Source: Paenibacillus sp. LS1
Lineage (GTDB): Bacteria > Bacillota > Bacilli > Paenibacillales > Paenibacillaceae
Reading direction: 5' to 3'
Length of the DNA stretch: 64,000 nucleotides
Assembly: GCF_026013365.1 (NCBI RefSeq)
Contig: NZ_JAPDOE010000012.1
Coordinates: 1 to 64,000 of the forward strand
Numbering within the stretch: the stretch's first letter is position 1; the number at the start of each line of letters is the position of its first letter. Below, one piece after another: positions 9,013 through 16,479 of this stretch. Made by a program: the position numbers and the translations under genes. Below the pieces are notes generated by a model that was not told the origin of the DNA, ran no database searches, and saw only the letters and a list, made by a program, of their open reading frames with translations.

Positions 9013-9083
9013 AAAAAACCTCTCTTTAGAGACAGGAACAGAGCTAGTTATACTCTCTTCCCCTCAAAGCAGAGGTTTTTTTT
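9013..9083 (+). terminator. Rho-independent terminator after iron-uptake operon
   Basis: AAAAAACCTCT at 9013-9023 pairs with AGAGGTTTTTT at 9071-9081 across a long loop, with T runs on both strands. It separates two convergent genes and can serve both. Confidence 0.75.
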
Positions 9084-9101
9084 ATTATCTATTTTACTTG
9101 T

Positions 9102-10025
9102 TTACTTTCCAGCCAAGCGATCCTGAAATGCCTTTAATGTTCGCTGCCCAGCTGTCCGATCGTATACAGCAAATATAACGCGTTCAAAGGAATCCTTAAA
9201 CCCCTCTCCCACTAACACATCATGAAAATACTTCGCCACCACTGCCGGTTCATTACGAAATACTCCACAACCGTACGCGCCCAGAACAATCGTCCGATGA
9301 CCATTCGTAGCAGCTACGTCCAGAATATAACGGATACGTTCCTTCATCACGGACTCAATCTGTGGATCATCCGCCTCTCTACGCTCTTTCACTACCCCTG
9401 CATTAACGGCTGGCGCAGTGATGAACGATGATACATAATATTGGTCCAGCAGTCGGTCTTCATCATCACGGATTACAGGAACACGAGGTGAATAGATCAT
9501 ATGATCAGAATAAAGACCAGATCGCCGCTTGCGATTGTAATCGTACATTTCATCCATTTGGGCGATGCACGGGTATAGTCCTGTCGCTCGGGCCAGACTC
9601 TCTTCCTGTGCCTGGCTTCCACCAAGAAAACCACCACCCGGATTTTTCGCCGATGCAAAGTTCAAACAGACCACATCTTCTCTTCCTTCAACTACCGTCA
9701 AACGTGAAGCCGCTCCAAGTGTAGTCTCACCAGTAACCTCAATGTGAACCGGTGCAGCCTCAACTTCAGCGGATGGGGCCGTGGGTTGAATTCCAACGTA
9801 AGCTTCTGTACGAAGCTTTTCTCTGAGCGCGGACAATGCTGCTGGACGGTATAAGACCGAATTGCGGATGGCTTGCTGCACATCGGTACCTATCTCAACC
9901 TTGCGATCATACCCATTTACGTATTGCCCTTCATCCAAAATAGCCAACGTCTGCTGTGCGATATTAGCCCGCTTGGAACGTGAATTGGAGCTCGTAGAGC
10001 CTGTTGATTTATTAAAATTATTCAT
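9102..10025 (-). CDS. Microbial PARG-type (TIGR02452/DUF2263) ADP-ribose glycohydrolase-like protein
   Basis: About 307 residues. The macrodomain-like core shows the poly(ADP-ribose) glycohydrolase signature in bacterial form: NPGGGFLGGSQAQEESLARA, with the GGG loop and the paired glutamates (QEE) that cleave the ribose-ribose or ribose-protein bond. Further family blocks are VLGAYGCGVFRNEP and YSDHMIYSPRVPVIRD. The first 90 residues are a helical extension typical of TIGR02452. The ATG at 10025 is chosen over a GTG at 10034 because AGGAAG lies eight bases upstream. It overlaps the end of the NADAR gene by eight bases, so the two are translationally coupled. The likely role is removing ADP-ribose from protein or nucleic acid; the real substrate is unknown. 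Confidence 0.88.
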   Translation of the reverse strand: MNNFNKSTGSTSSNSRSKRANIAQQTLAILDEGQYVNGYDRKVEIGTDVQQAIRNSVLYRPAALSALREKLRTEAYVGIQPTAPSAEVEAAPVHIEVTGETTLGAASRLTVVEGREDVVCLNFASAKNPGGGFLGGSQAQEESLARATGLYPCIAQMDEMYDYNRKRRSGLYSDHMIYSPRVPVIRDDEDRLLDQYYVSSFITAPAVNAGVVKERREADDPQIESVMKERIRYILDVAATNGHRTIVLGAYGCGVFRNEPAVVAKYFHDVLVGEGFKDSFERVIFAVYDRTAGQRTLKAFQDRLAGK

Positions 10026-10503
10026 CTGAATCACTTCCTATATCTTCTCTTAGACGGGTCAGAATCTCGCCCAGCCAGTTGGTTCCCCGCCATGTTCTTC
10101 TATTACGAATACGCGGGTCTTCCTCTGCCAGTCCCACACCCCAGATGCGATCATCTGGGCTTGCTTCCACAAGAGTCGTTCCACGGGTGGCGCGCAGCGC
10201 GGTTAGTAGTTCTTTGTTTTGTGTAAATTTGGCCAAATTGCCTTCGTAGACAATGCGCTGGCATTCCGCTTCCCATAAAGTCTGGTTGAAGCCTGACACC
10301 TGTCTGCCCAGCTTTTTTTGTACCGAAGCAGAGCTTGCCTTCAGAATTTTGTCTGCAATGGTCTGATCGCCAAATAGTAGCGCTTTCTGGTGCATCATGT
10401 ATTGCTCCGCACTCGTGTAGTGAACACCGTTTACGGTAAAATCCGCCGGGTGCCACTGTGAGAACGGAGATGCAGTCCGCCAGAAAAACGTAAACTTTTC
10501 CAT
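10018..10503 (-). CDS. NADAR-family protein (YbiA-like)
   Basis: A complete single-domain NADAR protein of 161 residues. Diagnostic blocks are FTFFWRTASPFSQWHPADF at the start, the SAEQYMMHQKALLFGD helix, WEAECQRIVYEGNLAKF and the end WGVGLAEEDPRIRNRRTWRGTNWLG. NADAR proteins act on ADP-ribose-linked compounds. E. coli YbiA affects riboflavin-pathway intermediates, and some members remove ADP-ribose from guanine in DNA and counter DarT-type toxins. Which applies here is not shown, and no toxin gene is adjacent. The ATG follows GAGGGG. The gene lies between the Nudix regulator and the PARG-like gene, all on one strand, which points to a shared ADP-ribose function. Confidence 0.9.
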   Translation of the reverse strand: MEKFTFFWRTASPFSQWHPADFTVNGVHYTSAEQYMMHQKALLFGDQTIADKILKASSASVQKKLGRQVSGFNQTLWEAECQRIVYEGNLAKFTQNKELLTALRATRGTTLVEASPDDRIWGVGLAEEDPRIRNRRTWRGTNWLGEILTRLREDIGSDSDE

Positions 10504-10594
10504 CCATATCCCCTCTTTACTTGTTCCTCATGGTTGTAGCGATCCCGCCCCTGGCTTGAATCACTTCGTCCTACTTCATTAATAATTACCGTGT

Positions 10595-11533
10595 CTACAG
10601 TGGCTGCCTCTCCGGGTTCAGTCGGTACAAGCGTGATGGTCGATGACCGGCACTACTCGCATACTCTCCCGTTTCAATGACCCAATCGGCGATTTTACGC
10701 CGGAAAGCGGCAGCCAGCAGCTTTTTGCCACTGATGATCTCATGTACTTTCTGAAGTGCAGTCAGTGTGAACGTTTCCGGCATCAGATTGAATGCAATAT
10801 CCGTGTACTCAATCTTGGATCGAAGACGCTCAAGTGCATAATGAATGATTTTGGCATGATCAAAGGCAATCCCCTGAACTTCACCCAACGTCAAACTATA
10901 GTTCCGTACTCGTCCTTCTACCGTTTCTTTCGTCTCAACAATTGCTGATAATTCCTCTGATCCGTTCTTCAAAATCAACTGAAGCTTGCGTTCTGTCACA
11001 CGTCCACGCTCGTGAATATGCCGCTTTTCTTCCAGAAGTCGCTGCTCCACTCTAAACCAATTGGCCTCACTGGCATCATCGCCAGCCTGAAGCTCCAGCT
11101 CGCTGCTATCGACCAGCGCCATGTAGGAACAGCTAATGACACGTGTACGTGGATCACGTTCCACATCTCCCCATGTGTACAGTTGTTCCAGATAAATATC
11201 ATCCAGCCCCGTCTCTGTCAGCAATTCCCGCCGAGCAGCATCTTCCAATGATTCCTGCATGGAGACGAATCCGCCCGGTAACGCCCATTGGCCCAGATAG
11301 GGATGACCACCCCGCCGGATCAACAGTAACTGGAGTTCGGGTTCCGCAAGCTTACGATAGTTCTCCTGAGCTTCACTACGTATCGTAAATACCAACATGT
11401 CCACGGTAACCGAAGGACGTTCGTAATCGCCAGCATTATACGTTTCGAGAAACTGTTGTTCACTGATATGTATGTGATCCTGATGCTCCCGGTAATCGGG
11501 GGCTTTTCCTCCAGATGAACCTTCGTTAGTCAT
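10595..11533 (-). CDS. Nudix-domain transcriptional regulator (NrtR-like)
   Basis: About 312 residues in two parts. An N-terminal Nudix domain covers about residues 40-170, with the box GGFVSMQESLEDAARREL then LTETGL at about 85-110. A C-terminal winged-helix region at about 210-310 contains PETFTLTALQKVHEIISGK. This is the layout of NrtR, which senses ADP-ribose and represses NAD-metabolism genes. The Nudix box is imperfect: the first of the usual two glutamates in REUxEExGU is Thr, so hydrolysis may be reduced while binding is kept. A TTG at 11563 would lengthen the protein, but it lies inside the operator, so the ATG at 11533 is preferred. It probably controls itself and the two genes downstream. 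Confidence 0.87.
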   Translation of the reverse strand: MTNEGSSGGKAPDYREHQDHIHISEQQFLETYNAGDYERPSVTVDMLVFTIRSEAQENYRKLAEPELQLLLIRRGGHPYLGQWALPGGFVSMQESLEDAARRELLTETGLDDIYLEQLYTWGDVERDPRTRVISCSYMALVDSSELELQAGDDASEANWFRVEQRLLEEKRHIHERGRVTERKLQLILKNGSEELSAIVETKETVEGRVRNYSLTLGEVQGIAFDHAKIIHYALERLRSKIEYTDIAFNLMPETFTLTALQKVHEIISGKKLLAAAFRRKIADWVIETGEYASSAGHRPSRLYRLNPERQPL

Positions 11534-11551
11534 CGTATACAAACCCCATTC

Positions 11552-11576
11552 TGTTATTAACAATATGTTATTAACA
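11552..11576. promoter_or_regulatory. Twin palindromic operator
   Basis: Two exact copies of TGTTATTAACA occur at 11552-11562 and 11566-11576, three bases apart. Each is a palindrome around a central base. They lie just downstream of the predicted start of transcription of the Nudix regulator, an expected place for an autorepressor site. Confidence 0.75.
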
Positions 11577-11589
11577 TTTAGATAATATC

Positions 11590-11619
11590 AATTTATCACA
11601 CCATTTTGTCTCAGGTCAA
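11590..11619 (-). promoter_or_regulatory. Promoter of the Nudix-NADAR-PARG cassette
   Basis: Read on the minus strand, TTGACC (11619-11614) and TAAATT (11595-11590) are spaced by 18 bases, fitting a vegetative sigma-A promoter. Transcription would start about ten bases before the twin palindromes. Confidence 0.6.
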
Positions 11620-11653
11620 TATTTCCAGTTCAAAATAAATGAGTTCCCATCAC

Positions 11654-11682
11654 TTGACGATATGTCAAATCAAACTTATGAT
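11654..11682 (+). promoter_or_regulatory. Promoter of the marR-exporter operon
   Basis: TTGACG (11654-11659) and TATGAT (11677-11682) are separated by exactly 17 bases, a good sigma-A promoter. Its last base touches the palindrome at 11682-11703. Confidence 0.75.
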
Positions 11683-11703
11683 TTAGTTAGTCGACTAACT
11701 AAA
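11682..11703. promoter_or_regulatory. MarR-type operator, perfect 22-bp palindrome
   Basis: The half-site TTTAGTTAGTC at 11682-11692 is followed by its exact inverse, GACTAACTAAA, at 11693-11703. It begins at the last base of the -10 and covers the likely transcription start, ideal for autorepression by the MarR protein encoded just downstream. Confidence 0.85.
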
Positions 11704-11726
11704 TAGATATGAACGGAGCGGATGAT

Positions 11727-12161
11727 ATGAACCCAGTCCAAAATGATCGGTTAATGGGACAGCTATCCGAACTCGTAAAGCTGAAACGCTACAAGGTTCA
11801 TGAGAAACTTGTGAACCACCCCGAGTTATACCCAGGGCAACCCCCTTTGCTATTCCAGCTTGAACGGGAGGATGGCCAATCCCAGAAAAATCTAGCCGAA
11901 CAACTTCGGCGCAGTCCCGCAACCGTAACCGTCATGCTCAAGCGCATGGAAACGTCCGGTTATGTGAGACGTGAAGCGGACCCGAAGGATCTGCGCAGTT
12001 TGCGAGTATTCCTGACGGATCAGGGGCGCTCTGCACTACGAGAACTGAGAGAAGTAGTTCAGGAGATGGAACGACAAGCCGAGAAAGATTTTACACCGGA
12101 AGAATCCCAGTTGATGTCTGCACTCGCACAGCGTATGCTCCAAAACCTGCGTGATTCTTGA
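11727..12161 (+). CDS. MarR-family transcriptional regulator
   Basis: A winged-helix DNA-binding protein of about 144 residues. The helix-turn-helix is SQKNLAEQLRRSPATVTVML, followed by the wing KRMETSGYVRREADPKDLRS with the conserved Asp-Arg of the family, and a C-terminal dimerisation helix. The ATG at 11727 is preferred to one at 11709 because GGAG is suitably spaced before it, while the earlier ATG has no ribosome binding site. A perfect palindrome overlaps its promoter. It is the first gene of an operon with a multidrug-type ABC exporter, so it most likely represses that exporter until a drug-like ligand binds. The ligand is unknown. Confidence 0.92.
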   Translation: MNPVQNDRLMGQLSELVKLKRYKVHEKLVNHPELYPGQPPLLFQLEREDGQSQKNLAEQLRRSPATVTVMLKRMETSGYVRREADPKDLRSLRVFLTDQGRSALRELREVVQEMERQAEKDFTPEESQLMSALAQRMLQNLRDS

Positions 12162-12165
12162 GGTG

Positions 12166-12252
12166 ATGCACACTCGCGATAGCGCTAACAACAACTGGAT
12201 TGAAGCAGCCAAAGGTATGATGGAATTGATTCACTTATGCTATGAAGATTGA
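12166..12252 (+). CDS. 28-codon micro-ORF between marR and the exporter genes
   Basis: An ATG four bases after the marR stop opens a frame of 28 codons (MHTRDSANNNWIEAAKGMME then LIHLCYED). It ends 12 bases before the exporter start. TTGAGGTGAT stands before both this ORF and the exporter gene, so each has the same ribosome-binding context. In B. subtilis the related bmrCD exporter genes are preceded by a short leader gene, bmrB, that controls them by attenuation. I infer a similar leader or a small coupled protein. I see no sequence likeness to BmrB and no clear terminator hairpin. Confidence 0.5.
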   Translation: MHTRDSANNNWIEAAKGMMELIHLCYED

Positions 12253-12264
12253 GGTGATTTCCTA

Positions 12265-14049
12265 TTGTGGACGTTAAAACGATTCTTGACCCCGTATAAG
12301 TCGGCGGCGATCCTTGCCCCGCTGCTCATGGTACTTGAGGTTGCCATGGACCTGCTCCAGCCCAAGCTGATGTCCAGTATTGTGGATGATGGTGTGCTTG
12401 CAGGCAACCTGTCTCATATCGTGACTACAGGTCTGATCATGCTACTTGTTGCGTTAATTGGCTGGGTCGGTGGCGCAGGCTGTACACTCTATTCAAGTAA
12501 GGCTGCCGTTGGATACGGCACGGATCTGCGCCAGGAACTGTTTGACCATATTCAAACCTTCTCCTTCCGTAATCTGGATACGTTTCAGGAAGGATCTCTG
12601 ATCACTCGTCTGACGAGTGACATTACCCAGATGCAGACCTTTGTACAGATGCTGCTGCGGATGTTTATCCGTTCGCCGATGCTAATCATCGGTAGTATCA
12701 TCATGGCGTTTACGATCAGTGTGAAGCTCGCACTCCTTCTTATAGCGACTGTACCGGTACTGTTTATTATTTTATTTATCCTGATAAAAGCTTCCTATCC
12801 GCTGTTCGCCAGCGTTCAGAGCAAGCTCGATCAGGTCAATGCCGTTCTTCAGGAAAATCTTGCTGGCATCCGTGTCGTCAAGGCATTTGCACGTGCGCGT
12901 CTGGAGAAAAAGCGCTTCAAGCAATCCAACGAAGATTACACGTCAACTGCCGTAAAAGCCTGGCGCATTGTAACGCTGAATGCACCCGTTCTCAGCTTGA
13001 TGCTGAACGCTACTATTGTAGCGGTGCTGTGGTTCGGAGGTTTCCAGGTAGTGGGAGGCGATATTGCCGCCGGGGATCTGATTGCTTTTATCAACTATGT
13101 CACGGTTGTACTCTCGTCCCTCACGTCGATTGGCATGATGATGATGAGTTTCTCCCGCGCCAAAGTATCTGCTGCCCGGATCAACGAGGTGTTACATACG
13201 GAACCGGATATCCAATCGGGAACCGACAACTCAGGAAATGTACAGTCACACCAGTCTAAACGTGAGCAGTCCTCACACCAACCGTCTCCCCTTCCTTCGC
13301 GCGCAGCTGGTCAAGTAGAGTTCAGAGACGTATCTTTCCGTTATGACGGAGACCATGCACTCACCGGCATTAACCTGAAGGCTCGCCCGGGTGAGAAAGT
13401 GGCCCTGATCGGTTCAACAGGTTCAGGCAAAACCTCGCTGGTGCAGCTGATTCCCCGTCTGTATGATGCTTCGCAGGGTGAAGTGCTCGTGAATAGAGTT
13501 AACGTTCGCCACTGGGATCTTCAGGATCTTCGCAGCCGTGTGTCCATTGTGCTACAGGAATCCATCCTGTTCAGCGGCAGCATCCGGGATAACATTTGTT
13601 TCGGCCGGCCCGGTGCAACAGATGCTGAATTACGTGCTGCGGCACAAGCTGCGGCAGCGGATGATTTTATTATGAAACTGAAAGATGGGTATGACACGGA
13701 GCTGGGTCAGCGCGGGGTCAATCTGTCCGGTGGACAGAAACAGCGTATATCCATTGCACGCGCCCTGCTAATGCGGCCAGAAGTACTGATTCTGGATGAT
13801 AGCACAAGTGCCGTGGATCTGCGTACGGAAGCGAGCATTCAGAAGGCTTTGCAATCCTTGATGAAAGAAAGCACGACCTTTTTGATTGCACAGCGGATCT
13901 CCTCCGTGAAGGATGCAGACTGTATATATGTCATTGATGAAGGACAGATCGTTGCCAGAGGCACACATGATGACCTTATGGCTCATTCATCACACTACCA
14001 GGCGATCTATTATTCGCAGCAACGGAAGGAGGATGTTCAATTTGGCTAA
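12265..14049 (+). CDS. Heterodimeric ABC exporter subunit, BmrC (YheI)-like
   Basis: A half-transporter of 594 residues with six membrane spans (about residues 15-300) and a C-terminal ATPase. The ATPase has Walker A GSTGSGKTS, Q-loop LQESILFSGS, signature LSGGQKQR and Walker B LILDDSTSAVD. The residue after Walker B that normally is the catalytic Glu is Asp here. This is the hallmark of the degenerate-site subunit in heterodimers such as BmrCD. A Ser/His/Gln-rich linker, at about residues 320-350, joins the halves. The start is TTG behind GAGGTGAT. It overlaps the partner gene by eight bases. The pair probably exports hydrophobic drugs or antimicrobial compounds, under control of the MarR protein. 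Confidence 0.9.
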   Translation: MWTLKRFLTPYKSAAILAPLLMVLEVAMDLLQPKLMSSIVDDGVLAGNLSHIVTTGLIMLLVALIGWVGGAGCTLYSSKAAVGYGTDLRQELFDHIQTFSFRNLDTFQEGSLITRLTSDITQMQTFVQMLLRMFIRSPMLIIGSIIMAFTISVKLALLLIATVPVLFIILFILIKASYPLFASVQSKLDQVNAVLQENLAGIRVVKAFARARLEKKRFKQSNEDYTSTAVKAWRIVTLNAPVLSLMLNATIVAVLWFGGFQVVGGDIAAGDLIAFINYVTVVLSSLTSIGMMMMSFSRAKVSAARINEVLHTEPDIQSGTDNSGNVQSHQSKREQSSHQPSPLPSRAAGQVEFRDVSFRYDGDHALTGINLKARPGEKVALIGSTGSGKTSLVQLIPRLYDASQGEVLVNRVNVRHWDLQDLRSRVSIVLQESILFSGSIRDNICFGRPGATDAELRAAAQAAAADDFIMKLKDGYDTELGQRGVNLSGGQKQRISIARALLMRPEVLILDDSTSAVDLRTEASIQKALQSLMKESTTFLIAQRISSVKDADCIYVIDEGQIVARGTHDDLMAHSSHYQAIYYSQQRKEDVQFG

Positions 14050-15865
14050 ACCTGCATCTTCCTCCATACAACAAACGGTCGTGCCTCCCATCGGAAGACC
14101 CGGACCAGCGGGCAGAGGACCTGTTCCCAAAGTCAGAGCCAAAAATGCTCGTCACGCCCTGATTCGGGTATGGTCGTACATGGGACGTCATCGCAAAGGA
14201 GTTATCGCTGCATTAGTGCTGACGGCTCTCGGAACACTGCTTAATCTGGCAGGACCTTACCTTCTCGGCCGTGCCGTTAACGAACATATCGTGCCCAAAG
14301 TAACAGCGGGTTTGTTGAAGGAATGTCTTCTTTTGCTGAGTGTGTATGTCTTTGGCTCACTCCTGATGTGGGCTCAATCCTATGTCATGATTGGTGTGTC
14401 CCAACTGACCGTCAAAGATCTGCGACATGCGTTGTTCTCCCGACTACAAGAGCTGCCTGTCAGCTTTTTTGATAAAAATCAAAGCGGGGACCTGATGAGC
14501 CGGGCGACCAATGATATCGATAACGTATCTACAACGCTGAATCAAAGCGTAACCCAATTGATGTCCAGTGCCATCCTGCTCGTTGGTTCCTTATCGATCA
14601 TGTTTGCACTTGATGTACGGCTTACCCTGCTCAGTCTGGTGACTGTACCCTTGATCACCATCGCCACTCACCTGATCGCGTCAAGAACACGTAAACACTT
14701 TACCGCCCAGCAGAAATTGCTTGGTGAGCTTAATGGGTATGCTCAAGAAACCATTGCTGGACAAAAAGTCGTAGCGGCTTATAACCGTCAGGATCAGGCA
14801 CATCAACATTTTGAGAATTTGAACGAGAAACTGCGCACATCCAGCACACAGGCCCAGACCGTTTCGGGTTTGGTTGGACCTACGATGAACGTGATGAACA
14901 ATATCGGGTTTGCCATTCTGGCTTCTGTAGGTGGATGGATGGCTTATCATGATCTGACGTCCATCGGACTCATCGTCAGCTTTCTCGCTTACTCCCGCCA
15001 GATTGAGCGGCCGCTCAACGATCTGGCCAATCAGTACAATCTAATTCAGGCTGCAATTGCAGGTGCTGAACGCGTGTTCCACATCATGGATACACCTGGC
15101 GAATATGCGGAGGAACAGAAGAAACAACTGGATCAGATTCAAGGTAAAGTTGTATTTGAAGACGTCTCTTTCGGATACAGTGCGGAGCGAGACATTCTTA
15201 AGAAGGTCAGTTTTACTGCAAAACCTGGTGAGATGATTGCACTTGTTGGACCCACCGGCGCAGGCAAAACAACCATTATCAACCTGTTACCCCGTTTCTA
15301 CGAGATTACAGGCGGACGGATTACCATCGATGGATGTGACATCTCGGAACTGGAGAAGGATCAACTCCGTCGGCAACTAGGCATTGTACTTCAGGATGCC
15401 TACCTGTTCTCGGGTACCATTCGCGACAATCTCGCCTACGGCAAGCCCGACGCAACCGATGAACAGATCAGGCAAGCGGCTGAGCTGGCGAATGCACATT
15501 CGTTCATTCGAAAACTGTCACAAGGTTACGACACACCCATCATTTCCGGGGGAAGCAACCTGAGTCAGGGACAACGACAACTGCTGACCATTGCCCGGGC
15601 AATTCTGGCTGATCCGGCCATTCTTATTCTGGATGAAGCAACGAGTAGCATTGATACGCGCACGGAGATGCACATTCAGGAAGCGATGCGCACTTTAATG
15701 AAAGACCGTACCAGCTTTGTCATCGCCCACAGACTGAGCACGATTCGTGAAGCCGATCAGATTCTCGTCATTGATGATGGACAGATCGCTGAACGAGGCA
15801 ACCATGACGAGTTGATGCAACAACAAGGATTCTACTATCAGTTACATCAGGGACAACTAAAATAA
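14042..15865 (+). CDS. Heterodimeric ABC exporter subunit, BmrD (YheH)-like
   Basis: Second half-transporter, about 607 residues: a Pro-rich N-terminal tail of about 45 residues, six membrane spans, then an ATPase with Walker A GPTGAGKTT, Q-loop LQDAYLFSGT and Walker B LILDEATSSID, with the catalytic Glu intact. Its signature motif is LSQGQ instead of LSGGQ. This complements the Asp-bearing partner and fits one active and one degenerate site in the dimer. The TTG at 14042 is chosen because AAGGAGG (14026-14032) lies nine bases upstream; the ATG at 14033 directly abuts that motif. It overlaps the previous gene by eight bases, so translation is coupled. Confidence 0.9.
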   Translation: MAKPASSSIQQTVVPPIGRPGPAGRGPVPKVRAKNARHALIRVWSYMGRHRKGVIAALVLTALGTLLNLAGPYLLGRAVNEHIVPKVTAGLLKECLLLLSVYVFGSLLMWAQSYVMIGVSQLTVKDLRHALFSRLQELPVSFFDKNQSGDLMSRATNDIDNVSTTLNQSVTQLMSSAILLVGSLSIMFALDVRLTLLSLVTVPLITIATHLIASRTRKHFTAQQKLLGELNGYAQETIAGQKVVAAYNRQDQAHQHFENLNEKLRTSSTQAQTVSGLVGPTMNVMNNIGFAILASVGGWMAYHDLTSIGLIVSFLAYSRQIERPLNDLANQYNLIQAAIAGAERVFHIMDTPGEYAEEQKKQLDQIQGKVVFEDVSFGYSAERDILKKVSFTAKPGEMIALVGPTGAGKTTIINLLPRFYEITGGRITIDGCDISELEKDQLRRQLGIVLQDAYLFSGTIRDNLAYGKPDATDEQIRQAAELANAHSFIRKLSQGYDTPIISGGSNLSQGQRQLLTIARAILADPAILILDEATSSIDTRTEMHIQEAMRTLMKDRTSFVIAHRLSTIREADQILVIDDGQIAERGNHDELMQQQGFYYQLHQGQLK

Positions 15866-16040
15866 GTCGAACTAAAGCGTGTCTGCAAAGCTACTGAATG
15901 CCGAAGCGGACCTTAGCGCGACCGGGGCAAGCAAGTGCGCTGTAATCCTGAACGTACGAGGACATGTCCTTCATGTACGAGCAAGGGATCAATACGCCAC
16001 AAAAGCGGATATTTCCATTCCAAATGAAAAACTGCACTTC

Positions 16041-16131
16041 GCACCAAGCGGGATTGGAGGAATCTCCCCGCTTGGTGCGGGACAGAGGAATCCTTCCGCT
16101 TGGTGCAGGCCGGAGGAGTCTTCTCGCTCGC
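16041..16131. repeat. Imperfect tandem repeats with CCGCTTGGTGC core
   Basis: GCACCAAGCGGG at 16041-16052 is inverted at 16067-16078, forming a hairpin. The unit of about 28 bases around GAGGAATC and CCGCTTGGTGC then recurs at about 16079-16106, and a decayed copy with GGAGGAGTCTTCTCGCT follows. Confidence 0.6.
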
Positions 16132-16156
16132 GGTTGGAGCAGATATGCGGGCGAGC

Positions 16157-16352
16157 TCTAACGAATCTGAGGCATCTTATTCAAGCTTTTGAAGCTCGCT
16201 CAGAAATCTAAGGAACCTGAGCCACGTTATATCCGAATAAACAGCCATTTTCAGCGTTTTTTTCATGAGATTTGGAGACATAACGTGTCTGATGTTCCTT
16301 ACAAATTAAAGTAAGGACCTGAAGGCCAAATAAGACGTCCTATGTTCCTTAG
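16157..16352. repeat. Alternating 23-bp repeats forming a long imperfect inverted repeat
   Basis: A motif near CTAAGGAACCTGAG followed by a CACGTTAT-like end occurs on the plus strand at 16157-16180 (diverged) and 16208-16230. It occurs inverted at 16280-16302 and 16330-16352, with a weaker plus copy from 16311. The two pairs face each other with similar internal spacing of about 50 bases, so the block could fold into a large hairpin. Confidence 0.65.
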
Positions 16353-16386
16353 AAAATCGACTACCCAATAGTTTAATCGAAATACT

Positions 16387-16435
16387 AAACGCCGTATGGG
16401 GTTCTCCAGGACCAGGACCCATACGGCGTTTTTTT
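16387..16435. terminator. Strong bidirectional terminator
   Basis: AAACGCCGTATGGG at 16387-16400 pairs perfectly with CCCATACGGCGTTT at 16418-16431 and runs into T residues on the plus strand. It lies between convergent genes, 45 bases past the end of the kinase gene. Confidence 0.85.
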
Positions 16436-16479
16436 GTTTAATGATTTAGTTGTTGCTGTTTCTGATCCTGTTATACCAG

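Larger units (their letters stand above)
15866..16386. other. Repeat-rich intergenic region without genes
   Basis: About 520 bases between the exporter operon and the terminator at 16387. I find no gene with a ribosome binding site. The content is mainly two sets of short repeats, listed separately at 16041-16131 and 16157-16352. Confidence 0.65.

Noticed and set aside
13913..14041. Upstream extension of the second ABC exporter subunit
   Set aside because: It lies inside the preceding ATPase domain in another frame. A TTG with a perfect AAGGAGG gives the normal start.
16041..16352. CRISPR array
   Set aside because: The repeats are few, diverged, alternate in orientation and have no spacers of uniform length or cas genes.
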